A stretch of DNA of 48,334 bases from Anaerolineaceae bacterium UBA4890 (GTDB lineage Bacteria; Chloroflexota; Anaerolineae; Anaerolineales; Anaerolineaceae): positions 106,825 through 155,158 of the forward strand of contig DHCY01000044.1 of NCBI GenBank assembly GCA_002399085.1. Reading direction: 5' to 3'. Position 1 is the first letter of the stretch; each line of letters starts with the position of its first letter. This document shows positions 1-8,471 of the stretch, piece after piece. The notes beneath the pieces were generated by a model. It was not told where the DNA came from and searched no databases. It was given only the letters and a program-made list of their open reading frames with translations. The position numbers and the translations under genes were made by a program.

Positions 1-83
1 GAATGTGGGAACGGTCGGTGCCCATTCCGTACGATGAACATTCGATATGAAATGATGGAACGGTCGGTGTCAGTTCCATACGA
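1..83. repeat. Two imperfect direct repeats, period 49 bp
   Basis: Bases 1-34 and 50-83 match over most of their length. Both contain GGAACGGTCGGTG, followed by a TTCC(G/A)TACGA block 49 bp apart. The second copy can fold through GGAAC/GTTCC. The first copy begins at the window edge, so the array may continue to the left. Its function is unknown; it lies downstream of rny. Confidence 0.5.
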
Positions 84-104
84 ACTTCATCTGTCCGACC
101 AACA

Positions 105-132
105 AAAAACCCTCACCGTCGTGAGGGTTTTT
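105..132. terminator. Bidirectional intrinsic terminator downstream of rny
   Basis: A perfect stem (AAAAACCCTCAC / GTGAGGGTTTTT) with a 4-nt loop lies 18 bp past the rny stop codon. The A-run on one side and T-run on the other give a U-tract in either direction, so it ends the minus-strand recX-rny transcript and could also end one arriving from the left. Confidence 0.85.
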
Positions 133-149
133 CTGTTCAACAATCGCGC

Positions 150-1706
150 TTACTTCGCGTAGCTCACCGAACGGGTTTCGCGAATGACCGTCACCTGGAT
201 TTGACCTGGGTACTGCATGGTCTGCTCAATCTCGTTGGCGATGTCCTTTGCCAGCACGTGCGCCTGGTAGTCATCAATCTCTTCCGGTTTAACGATGATG
301 CGCACTTCGCGACCAGCCTGGATGGCATAGCTCTGTTCCACACCCGCATGGTTATTGGCGACAGTCTCCAACGCCTTCAGGCGTTTGATGTATTGCTCAA
401 GGTCCTCACGGCGGGCACCAGGGCGGGCACCAGATATGGCATCGGCGGCTTCCACCAAAATTGCCTCAATCGACTCCTGGTCGGTTTCGTGGTGGTGCGA
501 AGCGATGGCATTGACCACCTTGGGGTTCACGCCATGCCTGCGGGCAAACTCCGCGCCTAAAAGAGCGTGCGTGCCTTCCGAGTTGTGGTCCATGGCTTTA
601 CCCAGGTCGTGCAGCAAGGCAGCAGTGCGGGCAACTTCAACATCAGCGCCCAGTTCGGCTGCCAGAATACTGGCGATCTTGGAGGTTTCCACGGCATGGG
701 CAAGCTGATTTTGACCATACGAGGTGCGGTATTTTAGGCGACCCAGCTTTTTAACCACTTCGGGATGTAAGCCGTGCACACCAGCTTCATAAACGGCATC
801 TTTGCCAGCCTTATTGATGTCTTCATCCATTTCCTTGCGCTCTTCCTCGAGAATTTTCTCAATGTAGGCGGGGTGGATGCGACCGTCGTTGACCAGGCGG
901 GTGAGGGTTCGGCGGGCAATTTCGCGCCGGACGGAATCGAAACTGGAAACAGTAACTGCCTCGGGTGTGTCATCCACAATCACATCGACACCAGTGGCTT
1001 GTTCGAAGGCGCGGATATTGCGACCGTTCCGTCCAACGATGCGTCCTTTCATTTCCTCGTTCGGCAGGGTGACCACCGATGTGGTAACTTCGGCGACTTT
1101 GTCGGAGGCAACCCGTTGAATCGCATCAGCGATCATCTCGCGGGCTTTTTCCATGCCGGTCTCGCGGGCTTCGGTCTCGATCTGGCGGATAATGCGTGCC
1201 ATATCGGCATGTGATTCTTTTTCCACTTCTTCCAGCAGGATCGCGCGGGCTTCCTCAGTGGTCATTTCGCTGACCCGCTGCAGTTCGGCTGCGCGTTCCT
1301 CGTAAAGCGCGTCAATTTCATTAGCGCGTTTGTCCACGCGGCTCTGCCGCTTGTTGAGGTTGGCTTCGCGCTGCTGCATCTGGTCAAAGCGCTGATCAAA
1401 TTCTTCGCGGCGCTTGACCAGGCGGTCTTCTTCTTTGTTAAGCTCGCTGCGGCGGTTCTTGATATCACCTTCAGCGTCGCGGATGATCTTGAGCGCCTGG
1501 TCTTTGGCTTCAAGCTCGGTTTGCTGGGCTCTTTCACGTGCCTCAGCGAGGATGTCACTGCTGGTTTGTTTTAGTTTTTCTTCTTTATTCTTGCGGATCG
1601 TTGAAAAAATCAGGAACCCAATCAGGGCGCCGACCAGCAAAGCCAGACCAATCCATACAAATAGCATGGGGTCAGGCGGCGAACTTTGTTGAAATAAGAT
1701 TTTCAT
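150..1706 (-). CDS. rny: Ribonuclease Y
   Basis: Membrane-anchored endoribonuclease that starts mRNA decay. The 518 residues are close to the usual family length. A single membrane helix spans about residues 14-36. A long charged coiled coil follows to about 205. A KH RNA-binding domain follows with GRIVGRNGRNIR at 221-232. The HD phosphohydrolase domain carries the catalytic LLHDLGK at 364-370 and an HHHETD stretch further on. All parts are intact. The ATG at 1706 is preceded by a GGAG. It lies 20 bp after recX on the same strand, so the two are probably one operon, and an intrinsic terminator follows. RNase Y is typical of Firmicutes and Chloroflexota rather than of RNase E organisms. Confidence 0.97.
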   Translation of the reverse strand: MKILFQQSSPPDPMLFVWIGLALLVGALIGFLIFSTIRKNKEEKLKQTSSDILAEARERAQQTELEAKDQALKIIRDAEGDIKNRRSELNKEEDRLVKRREEFDQRFDQMQQREANLNKRQSRVDKRANEIDALYEERAAELQRVSEMTTEEARAILLEEVEKESHADMARIIRQIETEARETGMEKAREMIADAIQRVASDKVAEVTTSVVTLPNEEMKGRIVGRNGRNIRAFEQATGVDVIVDDTPEAVTVSSFDSVRREIARRTLTRLVNDGRIHPAYIEKILEEERKEMDEDINKAGKDAVYEAGVHGLHPEVVKKLGRLKYRTSYGQNQLAHAVETSKIASILAAELGADVEVARTAALLHDLGKAMDHNSEGTHALLGAEFARRHGVNPKVVNAIASHHHETDQESIEAILVEAADAISGARPGARREDLEQYIKRLKALETVANNHAGVEQSYAIQAGREVRIIVKPEEIDDYQAHVLAKDIANEIEQTMQYPGQIQVTVIRETRSVSYAK

Positions 1707-1726
1707 TGTGTCAGTTGCTCCATTTT

Positions 1727-2377
1727 CTATTTAGCACCTGATGGTTCTGACCTTTCTTTCCAAAGCACTGGAAGACACTCCCGGATGACTTCATAAGAGA
1801 AGCCCCGGCGCTGAAGAGCAGCACCGAGTTTGCGGTCATGTTCAGGCTTGTCCAGATGATGATAACGCCGACCAATTTTCCTCCCGGCATCTAATGCCAG
1901 GTCAAAATCGTCCAGGTCAGTAAGTTGGACAGCTTGTTCGATCTTATGCTCAGCAACGCCTTTTTGGCGTAATTCGAGTTTCATCAACCACTTGCTGCGC
2001 GGGCGAAACCGCTGGCGGTTATCCAGCCAGTTTTGAGCAAAATCGAGATCGTCCACCAACTTGTCTTCCTTCAGCCGGGTGATAACTTGTTCGATCAGAG
2101 CTGGTTCAAAACCTTTCTTGTTGAGATAGGTTTTCATTTCCTGCTCAGAACGAGCGCGAAAACTCAGGAAGTGCATCGCCCGTACCAGTGCCGTCTCGAA
2201 TTCATCTTTCGCCTGGAGGCGTGTGATGTCTTCATCGCTCAGTTTGCGACCGACTGTCAACCAGGCAGCCGCCATTCTGTCGAGCGAAAAGGCATAGTTT
2301 CCGTCCAGGTAAATGTTTACCCGGTTGCGATTGCGCTGCTGCGCCTGAATGTCCGTTATCAACTTTTCCATTGTCAT
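1727..2377 (-). CDS. recX: Regulatory protein RecX
   Basis: RecX binds RecA filaments and limits RecA recombinase activity. The protein has about 216 residues made of repeated three-helix units. The family signatures are visible: RARSEQEMKTYLNKKGF in the middle, then LDFAQNWLDNR, RPRSKWLMKLELRQKG and, near the C-terminus, LQRRGFSYEVIRECL. No recA lies beside it within the window, although recA-recX linkage is common. The open frame begins at a TTG (2380), with ATG codons at 2377 and 2371; no Shine-Dalgarno (SD) separates them and 2371 is equally plausible. A terminator-like hairpin followed by seven U lies directly in front of the start, so readthrough there would control recX-rny. Confidence 0.92.
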   Translation of the reverse strand: MTMEKLITDIQAQQRNRNRVNIYLDGNYAFSLDRMAAAWLTVGRKLSDEDITRLQAKDEFETALVRAMHFLSFRARSEQEMKTYLNKKGFEPALIEQVITRLKEDKLVDDLDFAQNWLDNRQRFRPRSKWLMKLELRQKGVAEHKIEQAVQLTDLDDFDLALDAGRKIGRRYHHLDKPEHDRKLGAALQRRGFSYEVIRECLPVLWKERSEPSGAK

Positions 2378-2378
2378 C

Positions 2379-2408
2379 AAAAAAAGCCAGGGTTCGCGAC
2401 CATGGCTT
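2379..2408 (-). terminator. Intrinsic terminator/attenuator immediately upstream of recX
   Basis: Read on the minus strand, the arms AAGCCA and TGGCTT (2403-2408 and 2384-2389), with an inner GG/CC extension, are followed by seven T ending at 2379. It sits just before the recX start codon, so it cannot end an upstream protein gene within the window. It would end a leader or small RNA transcribed leftward from about 2650. Confidence 0.65.
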
Positions 2409-2410
2409 CA

Positions 2411-2883
2411 AAATCCTTGCTTGAGAAGGGAAGGTGTGTTTTTTGGAATCGGTTCAGGTTCCGACCACAATTAAGAGTACAGTACTAACTTAAAATATTG
2501 TTAACAATCAACTGCCGTCTCGCCTTTGTTTCATTGCCCTTATGCGATAAGAGCGTTAGGTTTCCAAAAGTCGGTGGCTGCTACCCAACCGATCCACATA
2601 CTTCCCAAATGTCAAGTAAATCAAAGTCCATAGTTTCCAGAACCATGTACAGGTGTTTTATTCTTAAATAAATTATACATTAATTATACAGAATAATGAA
2701 ACCAATTTCATTCAATTTTTGAAGGTTTTTTCAGTAAATCACCAGGGTCGGCAGCTGCACCTTAAAATTCCGCTTCAGAATGACCATTGCGTCCAGCCGC
2801 AAAATCCCCTCCATACTAATGAGTTGTTCGACCAGTCCTCTACATTTCCCGGATATTTCTCCTTCTCATGCTAAAATAGACCC
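2411..2883. other. Unexplained AT-rich intergenic region with hairpins; possible minus-strand leader or sRNA
   Basis: No credible protein gene is present. On the minus strand two TATAAT hexamers lie at about 2660-2690. Below them come short hairpins: CTTAT-GCG-ATAAG (about 2534-2550) and TCGGT/ACCGA (about 2569-2590). The run ends at the terminator in front of recX, which is consistent with a structured RNA of about 250-290 nt. I do not recognise tmRNA, 6S, RNase P or a known riboswitch core. On the plus strand the region ends in an extended -10 (TG-C-TAAAAT, 2869-2877) for the gene at 2884. Confidence 0.4.
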
Positions 2884-3336
2884 ATGGAACAGAATGAAAC
2901 CGACAGTTATTTTGAAACACCTGCTGTCAAGGCTCACAAGCAACAACGCACCTGGCAAATTATCTTCCCGGTTGTCTTGGTTTCGATATTGTTGTTGGCA
3001 GGTTTGGTTTTCCTTATCTTGCGAAATGGTCGGTTTAGCCCGGGGCTCGCAGAGGTAAGCGGTGCAGCGACTGTGTTGGTGATCTTGCCGGTCTTGTTCG
3101 GCTCTCTGTTATTCTTGGCAATATTGGCTTTTATAATTTACGGTTTAGGAAAGCTGAAGGCTGTCATTCCACACGCAGGCTTGAAGGTGCTGCAATTTAT
3201 GGAGAAAGCTCGCTGGAAGATTCGCAAAGGGGCAGACATCAGCGTTCAGCCCATTGTGAGCCTGACTCAAAACAGCGCGAAGGCAAAACAGGTAATTCAA
3301 AGTCTGAACGCAAGGATTTTTGATAAAAGGAATTAA
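2884..3336 (+). CDS. Small two-helix membrane protein, unknown function
   Basis: A 150-residue protein with a charged N-terminus of about 25 residues and two strong hydrophobic helices (about 26-47 and 60-88). The C-terminal cytoplasmic-type tail is basic and amphipathic. I do not recognise a family. Four bases separate it from the next small gene, and rnz follows closely, so the three probably form one transcript. The -10 box TAAAAT ends 6 nt before the ATG and no SD is visible, pointing to a leaderless mRNA starting at or next to the initiation codon. The tail (WKIRKGADISVQ) could contact membranes or nucleic acid, but this is only a guess. Confidence 0.75.
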   Translation: MEQNETDSYFETPAVKAHKQQRTWQIIFPVVLVSILLLAGLVFLILRNGRFSPGLAEVSGAATVLVILPVLFGSLLFLAILAFIIYGLGKLKAVIPHAGLKVLQFMEKARWKIRKGADISVQPIVSLTQNSAKAKQVIQSLNARIFDKRN

Positions 3337-3339
3337 CTC

Positions 3340-3546
3340 ATGAACCAAAATGTTAAAACGATTACACTGATCGTCGGAACGCTCCTGGGAGCATTTCTTG
3401 GGTATCGGGCTGCTCTCAATTTTATTCAGACTTCCGAAGACGACACCGGCAAGCTTCCCATTACCGCTTCACAAGGTTTGCAGGTGGGTCTGACCGCAGT
3501 TACCGCGCTCAAACAAATCGGAAAAATTAGCCGAAATCAAGGGTAA
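3340..3546 (+). CDS. Small membrane-anchored hypothetical protein (68 aa)
   Basis: A short protein with one N-terminal glycine-rich hydrophobic helix (about residues 8-25; the motif GTLLGAFLGYRAA resembles YtxH-like or glycine-zipper anchors). A polar tail ends with a second weakly amphipathic helix. It starts 3 nt after the previous stop and ends 18 nt before rnz, which supports its being a real cotranscribed gene. No function can be assigned. Confidence 0.65.
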   Translation: MNQNVKTITLIVGTLLGAFLGYRAALNFIQTSEDDTGKLPITASQGLQVGLTAVTALKQIGKISRNQG

Positions 3547-3564
3547 TCAAGGGCATTCACACCA

Positions 3565-4485
3565 TTGTTTGAACTAACATTTCTAGGCACATCTGCTTCT
3601 GCCCCTTCTATTAAACGCGGACTTTCGTCGCTCGTTGTTCAGCATGACGAGTACCGTTTCATGGTCGATTGCGGCGAAGGCACCCAGCGCCAGATCCTCA
3701 AGAGCGGAATCGGCTTCAAACGACTCAATCACATTTTGCTCACCCATGGTCATCTCGACCATATCTTAGGGTTGGCGGGTCTGCTTTCAACGTTCATGCG
3801 CTGGGAAGCGATCGATGAAGTCAATATCTACGGCAGCCGCCATACGATGGAAAGGGTGGATGACCTGGTCAACGGCGTTGTGCTGCGCAGACAGCCCGCA
3901 CCAATCCCGATCAACCTGTTCGATATCAAACCCGGGCTGATCTTCTCGTCCGAAAAGTTCCAGATTACAGCTTTTAACGTCGACCACCGCGGTTCGGGGA
4001 GCCTGGGATATCGCTTTGACGAATTTGGCAGACGCCCCTTCTTGAATCAAGCAGCCGAAGAACTGAGCATACCCCCCGGACCGTGGCGGAAGGATCTGGT
4101 AACAGGCAAATCGATCACATTGGCAGACGGTCGCGTGATCCACCCGGACCAGGTGCTCGGACCTGAAGTGCCCGGCACCAGCCTGGCGGTTGTCGGCGAT
4201 GTGGGTAAACCAGAAAAATTGATTGAGCATGTGCGCGACGTCGATGGGTTGGTGATGGAAGCTACCTACCTTGATGAAGAGCGCGAAATGGCAGTAACTT
4301 TCGGTCACTCCACCGCCACACAAGCCGCCTCCCTGGCAAAGGCAGCAGGCGTGGGTCAGTTGATTTTGACACATCTTTCCCGCCGTTACCGCGATGAAGA
4401 TATTCTGGCTGAAGCCCGGTCGGTATTTCCCGAAACCTGGGTGGCTCGGGATTTCGACAGCTACCAGATAAAAAGAACTGAATAA
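3565..4485 (+). CDS. rnz: Ribonuclease Z
   Basis: Zinc-dependent endonuclease that removes the 3' trailer of tRNA precursors lacking an encoded CCA; the tRNA-Gln gene in this window indeed lacks CCA. The protein has 306 residues, the usual short bacterial (ElaC) form. The metal motif THGHLDH is at residues 60-66. The further ligands are recognisable: VDHRGSGSLGYR near 140, the D in VVGDVGKPEKL, FGHST and the final THLSRRY. The start is TTG at 3565, giving MFELTFLGT, which fits the family N-terminus exactly; no upstream alternative is better. No clear SD is seen, so translation may be coupled to the preceding small gene. Confidence 0.96.
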   Translation: MFELTFLGTSASAPSIKRGLSSLVVQHDEYRFMVDCGEGTQRQILKSGIGFKRLNHILLTHGHLDHILGLAGLLSTFMRWEAIDEVNIYGSRHTMERVDDLVNGVVLRRQPAPIPINLFDIKPGLIFSSEKFQITAFNVDHRGSGSLGYRFDEFGRRPFLNQAAEELSIPPGPWRKDLVTGKSITLADGRVIHPDQVLGPEVPGTSLAVVGDVGKPEKLIEHVRDVDGLVMEATYLDEEREMAVTFGHSTATQAASLAKAAGVGQLILTHLSRRYRDEDILAEARSVFPETWVARDFDSYQIKRTE

Positions 4486-4679
4486 TTAAGTAATCGCACC
4501 GGCGTCCTCACCCTGTGCAGGTTTTGACCGCAGGTCTCCATTTTTCAACTGCAAAGAGGGCACTTCCGGTGATATTGTGTGCCTGGTTCCACTGGGAGGG
4601 CTGCACACTCCGAAGACCGGCACCATCGGTTCATCCACGAAACAAACTATTCACCTCCATGATAAAATCCTCTCTTGAA

Positions 4680-5351
4680 ATGATTGACAAAAAACTGATT
4701 CTTGCCTCTGGTTCTCCGCGTCGAAATGAATTGCTGCGCCTGCTTGGTATTCCTTTCGGCGCGCAGCCCACAGATATTAACGAGCAGAAATGTGATCTGG
4801 AAACTCCCAGGCAATATGTGGTACGCATGGCTTACGAGAAAGGTCACATCCGGGGTCTGCCTGAAGATCACCTCGTGCTCTCCTCCGATACCATTGTCGA
4901 CCTCGACGGCATGGTTGTGGGCAAACCAGTGGATGCTGAAGATGCCGAGCGCATTCTGAAACTAATGCGCGGCAAGACTCACAACGTGCACACCGCGCTT
5001 TCACTCCAACGCGCTGAAGACGGGTTCATTGCCCGCGATGTCAGCCTGACCAAAGTTACCATGCGCAATTACTCTGATGAAGAAATCAAAGCTTACATGG
5101 CTCGCAATGCCTTCCTGGACAAAGCCGGCGCTTACGCCATCCAGGACAGCCAGTTTCACCCAGTCGAAAAAATTGAGGGCTGTTATACCAACGTCATGGG
5201 CTTACCGCTCTGCCAGGTTTATCGCTTATTAAAGGAAGCCGGTCTGAGTGTGGACGCGAAAATCGCTGATGTGTGTCAGCGGTATAATGACATCAATTGC
5301 GAAGTTTATCCTTCTATAATAAATGAGCAGAAAAATGAAAGCGACATCTAA
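4680..5351 (+). CDS. maf: Maf family nucleoside triphosphate pyrophosphatase
   Basis: House-cleaning pyrophosphatase that hydrolyses non-canonical or excess nucleoside triphosphates to monophosphates. It shows ASGSPRR at residues 9-15, SSDTIV with the catalytic aspartate, GKP, and KAGAYAIQD near the C-terminal part. The frame is open from 4515, but the family N-terminus (LILASGSPRR) fixes the ATG at 4680 or, less likely, 4659. A TAAAAT at 4663-4668 placed 11 nt before 4680 supports 4680 and a nearly leaderless mRNA. The product has 223 residues; the last 25 or so extend beyond the usual Maf end. The gene overlaps the start of the following PBP gene. Confidence 0.93.
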   Translation: MIDKKLILASGSPRRNELLRLLGIPFGAQPTDINEQKCDLETPRQYVVRMAYEKGHIRGLPEDHLVLSSDTIVDLDGMVVGKPVDAEDAERILKLMRGKTHNVHTALSLQRAEDGFIARDVSLTKVTMRNYSDEEIKAYMARNAFLDKAGAYAIQDSQFHPVEKIEGCYTNVMGLPLCQVYRLLKEAGLSVDAKIADVCQRYNDINCEVYPSIINEQKNESDI

Positions 5352-7536
5352 ATATCTGGCAATTCTGATCATCCTGGTCACTCTGTTGAGTGCCTGTAAC
5401 CAGGCTGTAGCCCCAACGCCGACAACCGAACCAACAGCAACGCAGCCACTGCCAACCCCCAACATAATTGTTGAGACAGGTCCGGATGTTGAAGAGGCTG
5501 CCAGGGGTTACATGGAGCTCTGGAAAGTTGAAGACTACCAGGCAATGTACGCTCTGCTCAGCCGCCTGACCAAAGATGCCGTCACTCCGGAAGCCTTTGA
5601 AGAAAGCCATCGCGATACTGCCAAGAAACTGACCCTGCAGGGGATGGATTATCAAATCCTTTCCACCATGCTCAACCTGACCACCTCGCAAGTAAGTTAC
5701 CAGATCGAATACAAAACCGCGTTGTTTGACACCGTGAGCCGCCAGACGATCATGAATCTGATCCTTGAAGACGGCGCCTGGCATATTCAGTGGGAAGCAG
5801 GGATGATGCTGCCGGAACTGGCTGGTGGCAATTACCTGGAATTGGTGGTCGAATCGCCTGCCAGGGGAAACATCTACGCCTCGGATTCTTCAGACAACTA
5901 CCCCCTGGTTTCTTATGAGGAAGTCGTAACTGTTACCGTGACACCAGGCAATATCGAAGACGGTACCGAAGGCGACATGGTGGCACTTTTGGCAGAAATC
6001 TTTATGCACACCGATGAAAGTATCCGCGAAGAATACGCAAACGTGGCTGGCTATCAATATGCCATTATCGGTGATATCACTGCTGAAGTTGCTGAGCAAT
6101 ATTACGACCGCCTGAACGCCTTCGCGGGGATTGGAATGCAAAGTTCGAAAGCCCGTTTCTATCATGACGGCGGCATTGCCCCGCATGTCGTTGGTTATGT
6201 GCTGAACGTTCCTGCCGAGAATCTGGAATACTACCAACGCCTGGGCTATACCGGTGATGAAAAAATTGGGTATTCCGGTCTGGAAGCCTGGGGTGAGGAA
6301 TATCTTGCTGGTACGCATGGCGCCGATTTATACGTTAAGGATTTGCAAGGGCAGGTGCTTACTAAAATCGCTGAAGCTGATGCCAAACCAGCCCAATCAA
6401 TCTACACAACCATTGAAAGCCAGCTGCAATACTGGCTGCAGCAGAGTGTGGGTGATAACATTGGCGCGATTGTAGTCCTTGAACGGGATACGGGCAGAGT
6501 CATCGCGATGGTCTCCACCCCCGGCTACGACCCGAATGTCTTCGTCGGACCCTATTACACCTCTTACTCGATTGCTGAAGTAATCCAGAACCCCTACAAC
6601 ACGATGTACAACCGGGCAGCCCAGGGCGTTTACCCGCCGGGGTCCGTTTTCAAGGTTGTTACCATGGCAACCGCCCTGGAAACCGGCGTCTTCACCAAAG
6701 ATTACCCCTACTATTGTGACAGCCTTTGGACTGAGCTGGATGGCTGGGTTGGCAAAGACTGGACTTATGACCGCGGATTTGCGCCTTCCGGGATGCTTAC
6801 CCTGCAGGAAGGCTTGATGCGCTCCTGCAATCCCTGGTTCTGGCATATCGCTTATACGTTGTGGAACGATGGCGATCGCTACCGCACCTCTCTGCCTGAT
6901 GTAGCTGCTGGTTTTGGGCTGGGCAAACCGACTGGTATCGAGATTCCTGAATTTGCCGGCAACATCAATATGACTCCAGCTGATGTCAACGAATATGTTC
7001 AAATGGCGATTGGGCAGAGCACCCTGCAAAACAGCCCACTGCAAATTGCGAATTTTATCGCCGCGATTGGCAATGGCGGTACGCTCCACCAGCCCTCTGT
7101 GGTTGAACGGATAGGTTTGCCCGGTCAGGAACCCATTCATGAATTTGAGCCGATAGAAATCGGGAAACTACCCGTCACCCCCGAAAACCTGGAAGCGATC
7201 CAGGAAGCCATGACCATGGTGATCCGTGATCCACGCGGTACAGCTAATTTCCAGTTCCAGAACTACCCCTGGAACATTGCCGGTAAAACCGGTACAGCCG
7301 AAAACCCGCTAGGCACTCCCCATGCCTGGTTTGCTGGCTATACCTATGAGGAAAACCCGGATCGACCGGATATTGCCATCGCGATCATCCTCGAAAATGC
7401 GGGAGAGGGCTCAGAGATGGCAGCACCGCTCTTCAGACGTGTCGTTTCGCTCTATTTTAGCAATATGGAAAATGCCGGTGGCATTATGCCCTGGGAGTCA
7501 GCACCCTACATTCCTGCCCAGCCTGATGAGGAATAG
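5335..7536 (+). CDS. Penicillin-binding transpeptidase lipoprotein (MecA_N/NTF2-like plus PBP2 type)
   Basis: Class B PBP-like D,D-transpeptidase, 733 residues. A lipobox (LLSAC) ends the N-terminal hydrophobic segment, followed by a Thr/Pro linker. An NTF2-like MecA_N domain covers about 40-150. A dimerisation region follows (GYSGLEAWGEEYLAGTHG). The transpeptidase domain has SVFK (S437, K440), SCN (497-499) and KTG (651-653), so all three active-site motifs are intact. A lipoprotein-type anchor replaces the usual membrane helix, as in the MecA-like group. An ATG at 5323 is also possible, but the TATAAT at 5315-5320 would put transcription past it, which favours 5335. The start region overlaps maf. 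The MecA_N architecture occurs widely in Gram-positive-type bacteria and does not by itself imply resistance. Confidence 0.92.
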   Translation: MKATSKYLAILIILVTLLSACNQAVAPTPTTEPTATQPLPTPNIIVETGPDVEEAARGYMELWKVEDYQAMYALLSRLTKDAVTPEAFEESHRDTAKKLTLQGMDYQILSTMLNLTTSQVSYQIEYKTALFDTVSRQTIMNLILEDGAWHIQWEAGMMLPELAGGNYLELVVESPARGNIYASDSSDNYPLVSYEEVVTVTVTPGNIEDGTEGDMVALLAEIFMHTDESIREEYANVAGYQYAIIGDITAEVAEQYYDRLNAFAGIGMQSSKARFYHDGGIAPHVVGYVLNVPAENLEYYQRLGYTGDEKIGYSGLEAWGEEYLAGTHGADLYVKDLQGQVLTKIAEADAKPAQSIYTTIESQLQYWLQQSVGDNIGAIVVLERDTGRVIAMVSTPGYDPNVFVGPYYTSYSIAEVIQNPYNTMYNRAAQGVYPPGSVFKVVTMATALETGVFTKDYPYYCDSLWTELDGWVGKDWTYDRGFAPSGMLTLQEGLMRSCNPWFWHIAYTLWNDGDRYRTSLPDVAAGFGLGKPTGIEIPEFAGNINMTPADVNEYVQMAIGQSTLQNSPLQIANFIAAIGNGGTLHQPSVVERIGLPGQEPIHEFEPIEIGKLPVTPENLEAIQEAMTMVIRDPRGTANFQFQNYPWNIAGKTGTAENPLGTPHAWFAGYTYEENPDRPDIAIAIILENAGEGSEMAAPLFRRVVSLYFSNMENAGGIMPWESAPYIPAQPDEE

Positions 7537-7544
7537 CAGCGCGA

Positions 7545-8471
7545 ATGACTGAATTGCTCCAGGGATTGGTGATACGCACCCAGGCGGGTTATCAGGATGT
7601 GCAAACTGATGCCGGCATCTACCGCTGTCGCTTAAGAGGACGACTACGCAAAGGGCGCGCAGAAGGAGACCTGGTTGCAGTTGGCGACCAGGTGTTGATC
7701 GACCCGCAGCCCGATATGACTGGCAGTATTGAAGAAGTTTTACCCCGAAAAAGCGTGTTCTCACGCCAACTGACAGGCGTAAATTACGAGTATCAGCAAA
7801 TCATCATGGCAAACGCCGACCTGGCGATGCTGGTGTTTGCCTGTGCCAGCCCCGAGCCGAGCAGACGAATGCTTGATCGATTTCTGGTTGTGACCGAACG
7901 CGCGCACATTCCAGCAATCATTGTTGTCAACAAAATCGACATTTGTGGTCTTGAGAACGCCCGCGAGAAATTTTCGCTCTATGAAGATATTGGTTACGAA
8001 GTACTGTATGTGTCCGCAGAAACCGGCGAAGGTGTTGAAGATATGCGAGCGCACCTGGCAGGAAAAATTACCACCTTGGCGGGTCCTTCGGGGGTTGGAA
8101 AATCGAGCTTGATCAACCAGATCTTGCCCGGTGTCCAACTGGAAACCGCCGATGTGGGTCAGGAATCCGGTAAAGGGCGCCACACCACCCAGGTGCGCCA
8201 GTTGTTCGCGCTGCCAGAGGGGGGCTACATAGCCGATGTGCCTGGTTTGCGCACGCTGGCTTTGTGGGATATCGAAGGTGAGGAACTGGACGCCTATTTT
8301 AAAGAAATCGCCCCCCTGGTCCCAAAATGTCAGTTTAACGATTGCAGTCATTCGCACGAACCGGGTTGCGCCGTACGCAAGGCGGTTGAGAGGGGCGAGA
8401 TTCACCCTGGCAGGTACGATTCTTACCTGAGACTGCGCTTTGGCGGGGGGATGGAGGACGACGAAGAATGA
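7545..8471 (+). CDS. rsgA: Ribosome small subunit-dependent GTPase A
   Basis: Circularly permuted GTPase that assists late 30S maturation. The 308 residues hold an OB fold (about 8-70) and the GTPase with permuted motif order: NKID (G4, 129-132), GPSGVGKS (G1, 180-187), DVPG (G3, 231-234). A C-terminal zinc knuckle has C262, C267, H269 and C275. All motifs are intact. The start lies 8 nt past the PBP stop and the gene overlaps the next ORF by 4 nt, so the genes are transcribed together. Confidence 0.96.
   Translation: MTELLQGLVIRTQAGYQDVQTDAGIYRCRLRGRLRKGRAEGDLVAVGDQVLIDPQPDMTGSIEEVLPRKSVFSRQLTGVNYEYQQIIMANADLAMLVFACASPEPSRRMLDRFLVVTERAHIPAIIVVNKIDICGLENAREKFSLYEDIGYEVLYVSAETGEGVEDMRAHLAGKITTLAGPSGVGKSSLINQILPGVQLETADVGQESGKGRHTTQVRQLFALPEGGYIADVPGLRTLALWDIEGEELDAYFKEIAPLVPKCQFNDCSHSHEPGCAVRKAVERGEIHPGRYDSYLRLRFGGGMEDDEE

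Noticed and set aside
2411..2690. tmRNA, 6S RNA or RNase P RNA gene
   Set aside because: None of the conserved cores I know could be found; only an unassigned structured RNA remains possible.
4515..4679. Upstream extension of Maf
   Set aside because: The extra 55 residues do not resemble the family, and the ASGSPRR motif must lie near the N-terminus.
6397..7140. 247-codon minus-strand open frame inside the PBP gene
   Set aside because: It lies opposite the intact transpeptidase domain and shows no recognisable protein features.
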